A stretch of 64,000 nucleotides of DNA from SZUA-100 sp965248135 (lineage in GTDB: Bacteria > Pseudomonadota > Alphaproteobacteria > Rhizobiales > Rhizobiaceae): positions 124,001 through 188,000 of the forward strand of contig CBDFIN010000010.1 in NCBI GenBank assembly GCA_965248135.1, read 5' to 3'. This document shows, in pieces, positions 54,187-61,453 of this stretch. The notes under the pieces are model-generated. The model did no database searches. It had not been told where the DNA came from and worked only from the letters and a program-made list of their open reading frames with translations. Each line of letters begins with the position of its first letter. The first letter of the stretch is position 1. Position numbers and translations under genes: made by a program.

Positions 54187-55143
54187 ATGAACAGGAATGA
54201 ATGGCGCTTTGAAGGTGGCGACATCATATCAAGAAGAGAGCTAAAGAGTTATATGGCTCGAACCAATTTGGCTGGATCCATTCAACTTGCATGTCATTTG
54301 AGTGCTATCATTGTAACTGGATATCTGCTCCTGCTGACCATGTTCACCTGGTGGTGCGTTCCTCTGCTGCTTCTTCAAGGTGTGTTGTTGGCCTTTCTGT
54401 TTGCCCCAATGCACGAGGCCTGTCACAGTAGCGTATTTCGAACCAGATCGCTTAATGTTGCATTGGGTCGATTTGCCGGACTGATTATCTTGCGGCCATT
54501 TCTATATATGAAATACCGCCACATGGCGCATCATACCTTTACTCAACATCCCAAGGTAGACCCAGACCGCGTTCACTTCCCGCGCAATATGTCGGAATAT
54601 TTGCTGCACATTTCCAGCTATAATATCTGGCACCGGATGCTGGGAAATCTTTACAATCTTTCGCTTGGACGATTTTCTGAAGAAGAGCGGGAGTTCATCC
54701 CGAAAAACGAGTTGGAACCCGTTGCAAACGAAGCCCGCATCATGGTGCTTGTCTATGCGGTGATACTCGCGTTTTCAGCGTATTTTCAAAGCTGGATGGC
54801 GGCCTATTTATGGCTGTTACCGAGAATGATCGGAGAACCTGCGCTACGCGCGGTGCGGATGATTGAGCATACCGGCATGGCAGAATCGCCCAACATGCTG
54901 GAAAACACACGCACCACGAAAAGTAATATGCTTGTGCGATTCCTTTACTGGAACATGCCTTATCACGCCGAACACCACCTTTATCCATCGGTGCCGTTTC
55001 ATGCATTGCCTCGTCTACACACGGTCGTCAAAAGCCATTTGAAGGAAGTGGCGCCGGGTGTTTTTAGCGTGCATGTGCAAATTCTGAAACGAGTTTTAAG
55101 CAACCAGCCCAGACCGACCGATTCCGTTGGGCGTGCAGGCTGA
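54187..55143 (+). CDS. Membrane di-iron fatty acid desaturase/hydroxylase-like protein
   Basis: An integral-membrane non-heme di-iron enzyme of 318 residues. The three histidine boxes of the desaturase/alkane-hydroxylase superfamily are intact: HEACH (about residues 76-80), HMAHH (about 112-116) and HAEHH (about 260-264), with hydrophobic helices around LLLLQGVLLAFLFAPM. A GTG five codons upstream is an alternative start. The next two genes encode a flavin reductase and a Rieske ferredoxin, so the enzyme probably takes electrons from NAD(P)H through them. That gives a full three-component oxygenase. The substrate (lipid, amine or other methylated compound) is not known. Confidence 0.88.
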   Translation: MNRNEWRFEGGDIISRRELKSYMARTNLAGSIQLACHLSAIIVTGYLLLLTMFTWWCVPLLLLQGVLLAFLFAPMHEACHSSVFRTRSLNVALGRFAGLIILRPFLYMKYRHMAHHTFTQHPKVDPDRVHFPRNMSEYLLHISSYNIWHRMLGNLYNLSLGRFSEEEREFIPKNELEPVANEARIMVLVYAVILAFSAYFQSWMAAYLWLLPRMIGEPALRAVRMIEHTGMAESPNMLENTRTTKSNMLVRFLYWNMPYHAEHHLYPSVPFHALPRLHTVVKSHLKEVAPGVFSVHVQILKRVLSNQPRPTDSVGRAG

Positions 55144-55171
55144 ATGCAAGAACCATCGATTGTCTCGCAAC

Positions 55172-55219
55172 TAATACCAAGGGAAGCTGATATTGACTCA
55201 TATGACCGGAGATTCCACG
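55172..55219. repeat. Half copy of an inverted-repeat element at the 5' end of the reductase gene
   Basis: TAATACCAAGGGAAGCTGATATTG and the following bases to about 55219 match the left end of the element at 56971 with few differences. No right end is present nearby. The match covers the reductase gene's leader and its alternative upstream start codons. Confidence 0.6.
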
Positions 55220-55222
55220 GCA

Positions 55223-56500
55223 ATGGCAGTTTTTAACTATATTGTCGTCGGCGCCGGTCAGGCTGGTTGCCGTGCAGCTCTCACATTGCGTGAGGCTGAC
55301 AGTGACGCAACAATTGCGCTGATTGGCGACGAAGTTCATCCACCCTATGAGCGTCCGCCACTTTCTAAGGGGGTTCTTAAAGGAATAGTACCTGTGCAAT
55401 CTGCCGTTATCAGGCAAGCTCATCAGCTGGATGACTTGCAAATAGAAACACGATTTGGCCACGCGGTTGATCGGATAGATGTGGCAAAGAAAAAGATAGT
55501 GCTCGATGACAACAGCAGCGTGCGTTTCGACAAACTGTTGCTGGCCACCGGATCGCGGGTGCGCCTTCTGCCGGTTCCCGGTGTCCAACTTGCGCATGTC
55601 CATTATCTTCGCACATTAAACGATTGTCTTGAACTTTCACAAAGCCTGGCGAATTGTCGACATCTGGTTGTTGTCGGAGCGGGTTTCATCGGGTTGGAAG
55701 TCGCTGCATCGGCGCGGGAGCAATTCGGTTGTGATGTGACAATTGTCGAGGCTGGCGCCGATATTTTGCAAAGAGGCGTGCCGGATGAGCTGCGCTGCGC
55801 CATCAAAGCGCAACACCGCGCCAATGGTGGGCGTTTTGTATTCAATGATGGCGTATCGGCATTCGAAGGCGACGGTAAAATAGAGCGCTTGGTTTTAAAC
55901 TCCGGTATGGTTCTGGAGGCGGATTGTGCGGTTATCGGCATTGGCGTCATTCCTGAAACAACTTTGGCAGAACAGGCCGGGCTGGATGTCGATGATGGTA
56001 TTGTCGTCAATGAGTTTGGCGAAACAACTCACCCTGACATATTCGCTGCCGGTGAAGTAACGCGTCACCAAAATAAATTCAGCGGAAAATCACTTCGACT
56101 TGAATCGTGGCAAGTCGCTCAGAACCAATCTGTTGTTGCAGCCAGAACCATGGCAGGTCATCGCGAAGCATATGATGAGATACCATGGTTTTGGACGGAT
56201 CAGTTCGGCCACAATTATCAGCTTATCGGGGCGACCGACGCATCCCTTGACCGGGTCAGCAGAACCTGTGACGGAGCGTTGAAATCGACGACTTTTTTTC
56301 TCAAAAACGGCGATGTTGTCGGGGCAATGAGTATTAATCAGGGTAAAGATATTCGCCTGGTTCGAGATGCGATAATCAGGGGTATTGATATTACGCCCGA
56401 ACAACTGGCTGACCCGGCCATCAAACTGAAATCCCATTTAATCACAGGTGAACATTCAGGCCTCAGACAATCGCGTACAAAATCAGGAGTGAACAAATGA
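55223..56500 (+). CDS. NAD(P)H-dependent flavin ferredoxin reductase
   Basis: A 425-residue FAD reductase of the rubredoxin/putidaredoxin-reductase type. The FAD motif VVGAGQAGCRAALTLR starts near residue 8, the NAD(P) motif VVVGAGFIGLEVA is in the middle, and the second FAD segment is HPDIFAAGEVTRH. A C-terminal dimerisation domain completes the family length. It transfers electrons to the Rieske ferredoxin encoded next (ATGA overlap). Start is uncertain: ATG 55223 keeps the motif close to the N-terminus, while ATG 55202 and TTG 55193 lie inside repeat-derived sequence. Confidence 0.9.
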   Translation: MAVFNYIVVGAGQAGCRAALTLREADSDATIALIGDEVHPPYERPPLSKGVLKGIVPVQSAVIRQAHQLDDLQIETRFGHAVDRIDVAKKKIVLDDNSSVRFDKLLLATGSRVRLLPVPGVQLAHVHYLRTLNDCLELSQSLANCRHLVVVGAGFIGLEVAASAREQFGCDVTIVEAGADILQRGVPDELRCAIKAQHRANGGRFVFNDGVSAFEGDGKIERLVLNSGMVLEADCAVIGIGVIPETTLAEQAGLDVDDGIVVNEFGETTHPDIFAAGEVTRHQNKFSGKSLRLESWQVAQNQSVVAARTMAGHREAYDEIPWFWTDQFGHNYQLIGATDASLDRVSRTCDGALKSTTFFLKNGDVVGAMSINQGKDIRLVRDAIIRGIDITPEQLADPAIKLKSHLITGEHSGLRQSRTKSGVNK

Positions 56501-56817
56501 CAGAAGAAAACTGGGTGGAAGTCGCCATAGCCGGCGACATGGATGATGAGGAATCAATTCGGGTCGAGGTCGACGGTAAATCTGTCGCCCTTTTTTTTGT
56601 TGATGGAACATATTACGCGACAGATGATCTGTGCACTCACGAAGAAGCCAGCCTTTCAGAAGGATACATCGATGGCGCAACTGTTGAATGTCCTTTGCAC
56701 CAGGGAGTTTTCTGCCTGAAAACAGGCAAGGCGCTGCAAGCACCCGTGGAGAAGGATGTGTCCATCTTGAAAGTCAAGGTTGAGGGCACCAAAATTCTAG
56801 TACGATGTAATTCCTAG
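56497..56817 (+). CDS. Rieske [2Fe-2S] ferredoxin
   Basis: A 106-residue soluble Rieske ferredoxin. Cluster ligands are Cys46/His48 (CTHEEASLSEG) and Cys65/His68 (CPLHQG). It overlaps the reductase gene by four bases and would shuttle electrons to the membrane di-iron enzyme. Its stop TAG is the TAG of the CTAG that starts repeat copy B, so the repeat abuts the gene exactly. Confidence 0.93.
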   Translation: MTEENWVEVAIAGDMDDEESIRVEVDGKSVALFFVDGTYYATDDLCTHEEASLSEGYIDGATVECPLHQGVFCLKTGKALQAPVEKDVSILKVKVEGTKILVRCNS

Positions 56818-56922
56818 TGGTCTGGCCGAAACGCTTGAATCCCTTTTCAGCACGTTCTTTTTCAAGCGTTTTGGCCACAAAGACCACTAGCAACTTATTG
56901 AATTCTAGTGGTTCTCATGATT
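56814..56922. repeat. Modular palindromic repeat, copy B (M1 + fragment of M2)
   Basis: A complete M1 (56814-56890), the 14-base spacer CAACTTATTGAATT and about 18 bases of M2 (from 56905) are present; then the sequence diverges into the terminator stem. M1 differs from copy A by one base. It lies between the Rieske gene and its intrinsic terminator. Confidence 0.85.
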
Positions 56923-56928
56923 TGAATC

Positions 56929-56954
56929 GCCCCGGGTTTACCGGAGGCTTTTTT
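56929..56954 (+). terminator. Intrinsic terminator of the desaturase-reductase-ferredoxin operon
   Basis: A GC-rich stem (GCCCCGG paired with CCGGAGGC, one bulged A) around a GTTTA loop is followed by TTTTTTG. It is 112 bases after the Rieske stop, the distance being made up by the inserted repeat copy B. Confidence 0.75.
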
Positions 56955-56970
56955 GTTTGTGTTATGCGAC

Positions 56971-57247
56971 TAATACCAGGGGAAATTGATATTGGTCCAT
57001 ATGACTGGAGCTTCCATGGGTTTTGGCGAGGCGCGATTGGCGACCTGGTACCACGAGGGTAGCTTCAATCGCCAAGCGCAACAACGTCCAAAGCCCAAAG
57101 GAATCCGGCCTTCGGTGATGAAAAATCGCCTGGTGGCATTGTTGCAATCGGCTTGTGGCCGTTAAGGCCTGGGCACGTATTGCGCCGCGTCAGCAAACGA
57201 TTTTTCTGCCATCATATGGGTCAATATTAACTTCCCCTGGTATAATA
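56971..57247. mobile_element. Non-autonomous inverted-repeat element (MITE-like), about 277 bp
   Basis: Terminal inverted repeats of about 34 bases: TAATACCAGGGGAAATTGAT at the left and its near-complement ending TTCCCCTGGTATAATA at the right (57212-57247). The inside has no transposase; it holds only a 49-codon open frame (57016-57165) of unknown nature. The left end is shared with 55172-55219. Confidence 0.7.
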
Positions 57248-57499
57248 CCTGAACACGTCCGCTCCAACGCCACCAATCTCACCGCCGCCCACCGTCAAAG
57301 CGCCGTGGCAGGCCAACAAAACAGGAGGTAAATATCAAATAAACAAGCTAATCAATGAACCCGAAAACTAGGGAATTTTACTTCGGCACTTTTGGGGAAA
57401 ATTACCTTCGGCATTGACAATCAATCTTGTCCGTTTTTGCACGTCTGCCCAAGGATTGAGAAAACCGTCGTGCATACAAACCCGGATATAGGGAGGCAT
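57248..57499. mobile_element. Insertion-sequence end, possibly IS21-like
   Basis: Two imperfect direct repeats, GGGAATTTTACTTCGGCA (57371-57388) and a copy at about 57394-57413, precede a GACAATC tip. Repeated AT-rich direct repeats of this kind are common at IS21-family ends. No transposase is left. The identification is tentative. Confidence 0.35.
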
Positions 57500-57736
57500 T
57501 TACCTTGACATAGGGATATCTGCATCTGCCAATGCATGCTCCGGTCCCTTGTGATAGCGCCCGGAGGCTTCAAATATCACCCGATTGAGTTCAACTGTTC
57601 CCAACCATTTTACCAGTGCTTTAAGGCCGACTTTACAATTTGGAAATTGCTGATCGTGACCAGGTGGAAGGCATGCGACATCCAGGTGATCTTTTGATAT
57701 GTCAATCCCGACCACATGTGCTGTTTTCCCGGTCAT
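57500..57736 (-). pseudogene. IS110-family transposase, N-terminal fragment
   Basis: About 76 codons match the start of IS110/IS1111 transposases: VVGIDISKDHLDVACLP (first acidic residue of the DEDD site) and VIFEASGRYHKGPEHALADADIP. The reading then stops after a few unrelated codons, so roughly three quarters of the gene is missing. The sequence upstream (57737-57950) looks like the untranslated end of the same element. Confidence 0.8.
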
Positions 57737-58035
57737 CTTTTCTGTCTCTCATTCTTGTCATTCGGGCCATTAAATCCCGAGTATCCATTCGAGCCTGATA
57801 GAAAAGACGGGCAGGTCTCACTAACCCACGTCCCTCAACGGACAAGTAATTATCGACCCAACCCCGCCACCACCCTGTTGACTGCAATCAATAAGGTGGC
57901 GGTTCCATATTACAACAAGAACCGGGGAAAAACACAAGACAGGTAATTACAAATGGCAGCGCCATCTACAGAATTCTGTGACTCCTTTTTTCTTTTGTTT
58001 CATTTATTCTTCAATCAAAAAATATTTTGTTTTCT
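57737..58035. other. Remnant of IS110 end and start of AT-rich segment
   Basis: Up to about 57950 the sequence resembles the upstream flank of an IS110-type transposase. Beyond that, composition drops sharply to AT-rich DNA. I see no gene here. Confidence 0.4.
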
Positions 58036-58373
58036 TCATAAAATTCGATGTTGGGACCAATATTTATTACAAGACTCCAGATCTAATGGCTTAGTATAAT
58101 TCGAATATAGTCCACTATGCTTATCTCTAAACCTAAATACTACTTTATAATTATCATTATAAAAAAGTGGTATTTTTCATAATATCATTAGGTTTACTAA
58201 ATCCGTACAAATTTGAATGCACTGGTATACCATTTCTATCTACCACTATCCAATCAGTTAAATTCCCGCTTTTTTTCAAAATGGATACTGTACCCGTCTT
58301 CCTTTGCAATTTTTGATATTTTCGGATTCATGATATATATAGAGGGATAATTTTCATTCAATTTATAATTCAT
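58036..58373 (-). pseudogene. AT-rich small gene remnant with apparent frameshift
   Basis: Reading from an ATG at 58373 gives about 39 codons (MNYKLNENYPSIYIMNPK and on) before a stop. A second frame overlapping the end continues with ILKKSGNLTDWIVVDRNG and NYKVVFRFRDKHSGLYSNYT to a TGA at 58036. Together they look like one protein of about 110 residues split by a frameshift. No family is recognised. Base composition matches the AT-rich gene just upstream. Confidence 0.4.
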
Positions 58374-58402
58374 TTTCGATTGCTTTTTCTTCTCCAGAAT
58401 AA

Positions 58403-59716
58403 TTAACCTTCAAATCTACATTTTTTGATGACGTGGGGTCTTGGCATAATAGTTTTGTTTATGTGCTGGTCAATTTCAATTTTCAACTTTGTTAATACAG
58501 CACCAGGTTCAAACCAAATTGGTACAGATACGCTATAAGTCGGCTTATATAAATCTCGTTTATAACTGTATTTTACTAGGGTATCGTCAGCACATTTAGA
58601 ATGCTTTTTAGTTATTGAACTAAATCTTTGCTTTCCATCGATATTAGAACATACACCTTTGCCTTCAAATTCCACATTTACACTAGTAATTGGAAAATCT
58701 CCTTCATATGTATATATACCAACCGTACTATCTAGCAATTTTAACCCCGATTTGAAAGATTTATCTATTAAATGACTTTCTATATTTAGCAACTTTTCCA
58801 CTTGGGAATATGCTTCTCCTTCCAAGGAAAATTTTGTCCTCATAACTCCACTAGAAGGTAATAATTTTGTGTCTGCATTTTTTCCTGTATTACCGTAAAT
58901 AAATGTAATACTCGAATAGGGCGGTATATCTATAGTTGGATATTTAGGATGCAAACCAGAATAAGGCTGAAGCGGCGTACCTTCTATCGGCACATCATTT
59001 GTGGACACATAATGCTTCAACAAAATATCCTTGTGATCTTTTCTATTAGAGCCATATCTTTGATAAAATTTGGGATAAATCTTATCTTTATCTTTTGATG
59101 ACATAAAAATGTTAGAAGATAATAGATTGTATTTTTTGTCTGTAAGCCAAACTCTGGTATCAACGTCAAACAACCTCCATTGGCCATCAGTAAACACCTC
59201 TATAGCGTCATGGTCATACATATTTGACCACCTAGTTGATAAGTTACCATATTTTTTGACTGCATCAGACAGTACGGAACCAAGGTCTGTACAAAGCCCA
59301 AATCCATACGTGACTAATCCTGTCCCAAAATTGTAGTTTTTATAATTTTGTAAAACACCATGCTGCATGAGTGCGCTTATGTATATTTGAGTTATTTTTG
59401 TTTTATCCACTTCACTTAATGTTTTATTTTCAAATATACTTTTTATATAATATTCTGGGTTTACAGAAAAATCATCGCCAATAATACTTATCCAAACATT
59501 ATTTAATTTATTTCGCGAAATATTTCTTATTTCAATTTCGTCAAAAAATTCACAATTATATATTGTATCCATATAGTCAAATATATTTGCAGAGCAATTT
59601 ACCCTACCCAATCCAGATTCATTTGTTATATGAAACAATTCACTATTTTGATCAGCATTCGCAATGCTGATATTAGCCAAAAATATTATCTTTAATAGAA
59701 TTAAAATTCTAAACAT
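58403..59716 (-). CDS. AT-rich secreted protein with a transglutaminase-like (papain-fold) core
   Basis: A 437-residue protein with a signal peptide (MFRILILLKIIFLANISIANA). Residues about 125-195 hold a Cys-His-Asp order like transglutaminase-like domains: YGFGLCTDLGSVLSDAVKKY, then MYDHDAIEVF, then WRLFDVDTRVW. The C-terminal half is beta-rich with no recognised domain. AAAGGAG precedes the ATG. Composition is far more AT-rich than the window average and the gene is surrounded by mobile remnants, so it was probably acquired. Enzymatic activity (protease, amidase or crosslinking) is an inference from the triad. Confidence 0.7.
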   Translation of the reverse strand: MFRILILLKIIFLANISIANADQNSELFHITNESGLGRVNCSANIFDYMDTIYNCEFFDEIEIRNISRNKLNNVWISIIGDDFSVNPEYYIKSIFENKTLSEVDKTKITQIYISALMQHGVLQNYKNYNFGTGLVTYGFGLCTDLGSVLSDAVKKYGNLSTRWSNMYDHDAIEVFTDGQWRLFDVDTRVWLTDKKYNLLSSNIFMSSKDKDKIYPKFYQRYGSNRKDHKDILLKHYVSTNDVPIEGTPLQPYSGLHPKYPTIDIPPYSSITFIYGNTGKNADTKLLPSSGVMRTKFSLEGEAYSQVEKLLNIESHLIDKSFKSGLKLLDSTVGIYTYEGDFPITSVNVEFEGKGVCSNIDGKQRFSSITKKHSKCADDTLVKYSYKRDLYKPTYSVSVPIWFEPGAVLTKLKIEIDQHINKTIMPRPHVIKKCRFEG

Positions 59717-60717
59717 AGCTCTTAGCTCCTTTAAACTTTACAAGTTCCGACTGACCTTCAACACCCGGCAAATCACTGGAATCGCCCGCTTCAGCTTGCT
59801 GCTGCCTTATCTGATCTACATCTGCTTGGAACAGCACATCCTTAGCTCCTTCGAAACTCAGCCTCAACCCGCGCATCAATCCCATTGAGGTAATTGTCAT
59901 GGATTTGACGGGCTGCTGCAAATGAATAGATCGCAAAGAACACGGATGCCATCAGCAACAGCGCTCCAATTACAGGAATAATCTGCGTCAACAGCAATGA
60001 AACCACAAACACAGCAATTGGTTGGATGATGTAGACGTAATGGGTTTCAGAAAGAACTCATTGCCCGGTGCGCGCCGTCAAGCCAATGTGCACTCACCGA
60101 CATTGTATGACGTAGCTCATCCTTCAAGGTCGTCCATGCCATGCAAAACCTGATACAAACCAGCACAAAGCCGATAATATAGATTAGCATCATCGCCAGC
60201 ACCCCAAATGCCCGATGATTACCGAGCCAACAACTCCCGCTAGACTAGCTAGTGGTTCTGTACCAACATTTGCATCCGCCAGCGGCTCGTACTTATGGCA
60301 AATGTTGGAATCATAAGAACCACTAGAATTCAATAAGTTGCTAGTGGTCTTTGTGGCCAAAACGCTTGAAAAAGAACGTGCTGAAAAGGGATTCAAGCGT
60401 TTCGGCCAGACCACTAGAACCAGAAACCAGAACAAAGCACTCACAGGAAAGCGAACAGGGTGCATATAACGCCGCCCGTGCTTGTGGTACAGGATCGCGC
60501 GAAACAGTTGTGCCGTCCATTGCAGCTTCAGCATCACAACACCAATCGCACAGCTAGCCAGCAAGCCATGGACTTCACTATCCTGCTGTATTGCCCGCTC
60601 GTTCAAGAAGTTGAATAATGTCTGGCTTTCCCGACGCTCATAGCAAGTCAATATTATCCCTTCTTCGATCATGTAATCAACATTGCTTTTCGCGTAGCTT
60701 AGGCGCTCCTCATCCAT
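59709..60717 (-). pseudogene. Membrane protein gene broken by a repeat insertion and frameshifts
   Basis: Reading from ATG 60717, about 100 codons (MDEERLSYAKSNVDYMIEEG through PVRFPVSALFWFLV) run into repeat copy C. Beyond the repeat, pieces continue in other frames: MMLIYIIGFVLVCIRF, then YIIQPIAVFVVSLLLTQIIP with IGALLLMASVFFAIYSFAAA, then a hydrophilic Gln/Ala-rich tail. Joined, they form a multi-helix membrane protein of about 300 residues. Its end overlaps the start of the AT-rich gene, as in an operon. I do not recognise the family; it could come from a plasmid or integrative element. Confidence 0.6.
60249..60417. repeat. Modular palindromic repeat, copy C (M2 + M1, inverted relative to copy A)
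   Basis: This is the reverse complement of 40295-40463 with almost no differences: M2 at 60249-60326, a 14-base spacer and M1 at 60341-60417. It interrupts the membrane-protein pseudogene. The left junction reads CTAGACTAGCTAGTGG, showing stacked CTAG tetramers at the insertion point. Confidence 0.88.
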
Positions 60718-61168
60718 CGCCCATATCCCTCCCTCAGCGGTAGAAGCCTATGGCTGACTAAAGCTGATCATAGCGACAATGTCCCGCCTTTCCCGCCAAA
60801 TTCGACCACCTTAGAGCACAAAGGTCTTGGCGGTTTTCCCGTTCTCTGTTGCTCCCGTTCTTAGCAGGTTAAACGCCTCTGGTTCAAGTTCATTTATTTG
60901 TTGATCTGGTCCGCTAGTCGAAACATTGCCTTCGGCATCAATACCGCGCCTACGAACATCAATCCATTTATGGCCAATTATTTTACTGCCGTATTCGTTC
61001 GTTGTGTGATCTGTGGTTTGATAAAACAGTTTTGTTTGCAAGTTACTGGAAATATCCCGAAGGATGTTGAAATATGATTGGCGACGTTGCCCACCTTGAG
61101 CCTGCAGGCTCAAGGTGTCAATTCTCAAGAAGCAGAGCAACGCCATGACCAAACTCGGCCTTAACTCT
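60718..61168. other. Region without a supported gene, contains a 26-bp palindrome
   Basis: The only notable open frame (60811-61182, minus) begins inside a repeat fragment, and its C-terminal part (YGSKIIGHKWIDVRRRG and onward) may be the tail of a lost gene. A perfect 26-base palindrome lies at 61092-61117. No other feature is evident. Confidence 0.4.
61092..61117. repeat. Perfect 26-bp palindrome
   Basis: Each arm reads CACCTTGAGCCTG, giving a perfect palindrome with no spacer. There is no T run to make it a terminator. It could be a protein-binding dyad or the core of another short palindromic repeat family. Confidence 0.6.
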
Positions 61169-61193
61169 GCAAATGTTGGCACAGAACCACTAG
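61169..61193. repeat. Fragment of module M2 (copy F)
   Basis: GCAAATGTTGGCACAGAACC followed by ACTAG is the right end of M2. Its left half is absent. It sits 91 bases before the complete copy E, suggesting repeated insertion in this spot. Confidence 0.7.
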
Positions 61194-61284
61194 TACAGAC
61201 GAGCGGAATTTTTGATTCCTTTAGTTTGAGGTTTTCAATGATGCTTTGAGCTGATTTGCTGCAACGATCTTCAGAGCCGGGACA

Positions 61285-61453
61285 CTAGTGGTTCTGTACC
61301 AACATTTGCATCCCCCTGCAGCACTCTTATTTACAAATGTTGGAATCAAAAGAACCACTAGCAAGATATTGAATCTAGTGGAATTTTCGAATTTGACATT
61401 TGAAAATGAACGAAGCTGCAAGTGGGACTCAAATGTCAAATTCATTCCACTAG
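61285..61453. repeat. Modular palindromic repeat, copy E (M2 + complete M4)
   Basis: M2 (61285-61361), a 13-base spacer CAAGATATTGAAT and complete M4 (61375-61453). M4 begins CTAGTGGAATTTTCGAATTTG and ends CAAATTCATTCCACTAG, with inner arms TTGACATTTGA and TCAAATGTCAA. It touches the stop codon of the SDR gene at 61454-61456. Confidence 0.88.

Noticed and set aside
55064..55603. 179-codon minus-strand open frame over the desaturase end and the reductase start
   Set aside because: It is opposite two well-supported genes and its translation resembles no family; it is a shadow frame.
57016..57165. 49-codon open frame inside the 277-bp inverted-repeat element
   Set aside because: It has no recognisable domain or good ribosome site and lies wholly within a repeat-like sequence, so I did not call it a gene.
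60811..61182. 123-codon minus-strand open frame
   Set aside because: It begins within a repeat fragment, crosses the 26-bp palindrome and has no recognisable similarity. Only its tail might be a relic of a real gene.
40295..61453. CRISPR array or tandem repeat
   Set aside because: The similar sequences are dispersed kilobases apart, palindromic, and not separated by regular spacers.
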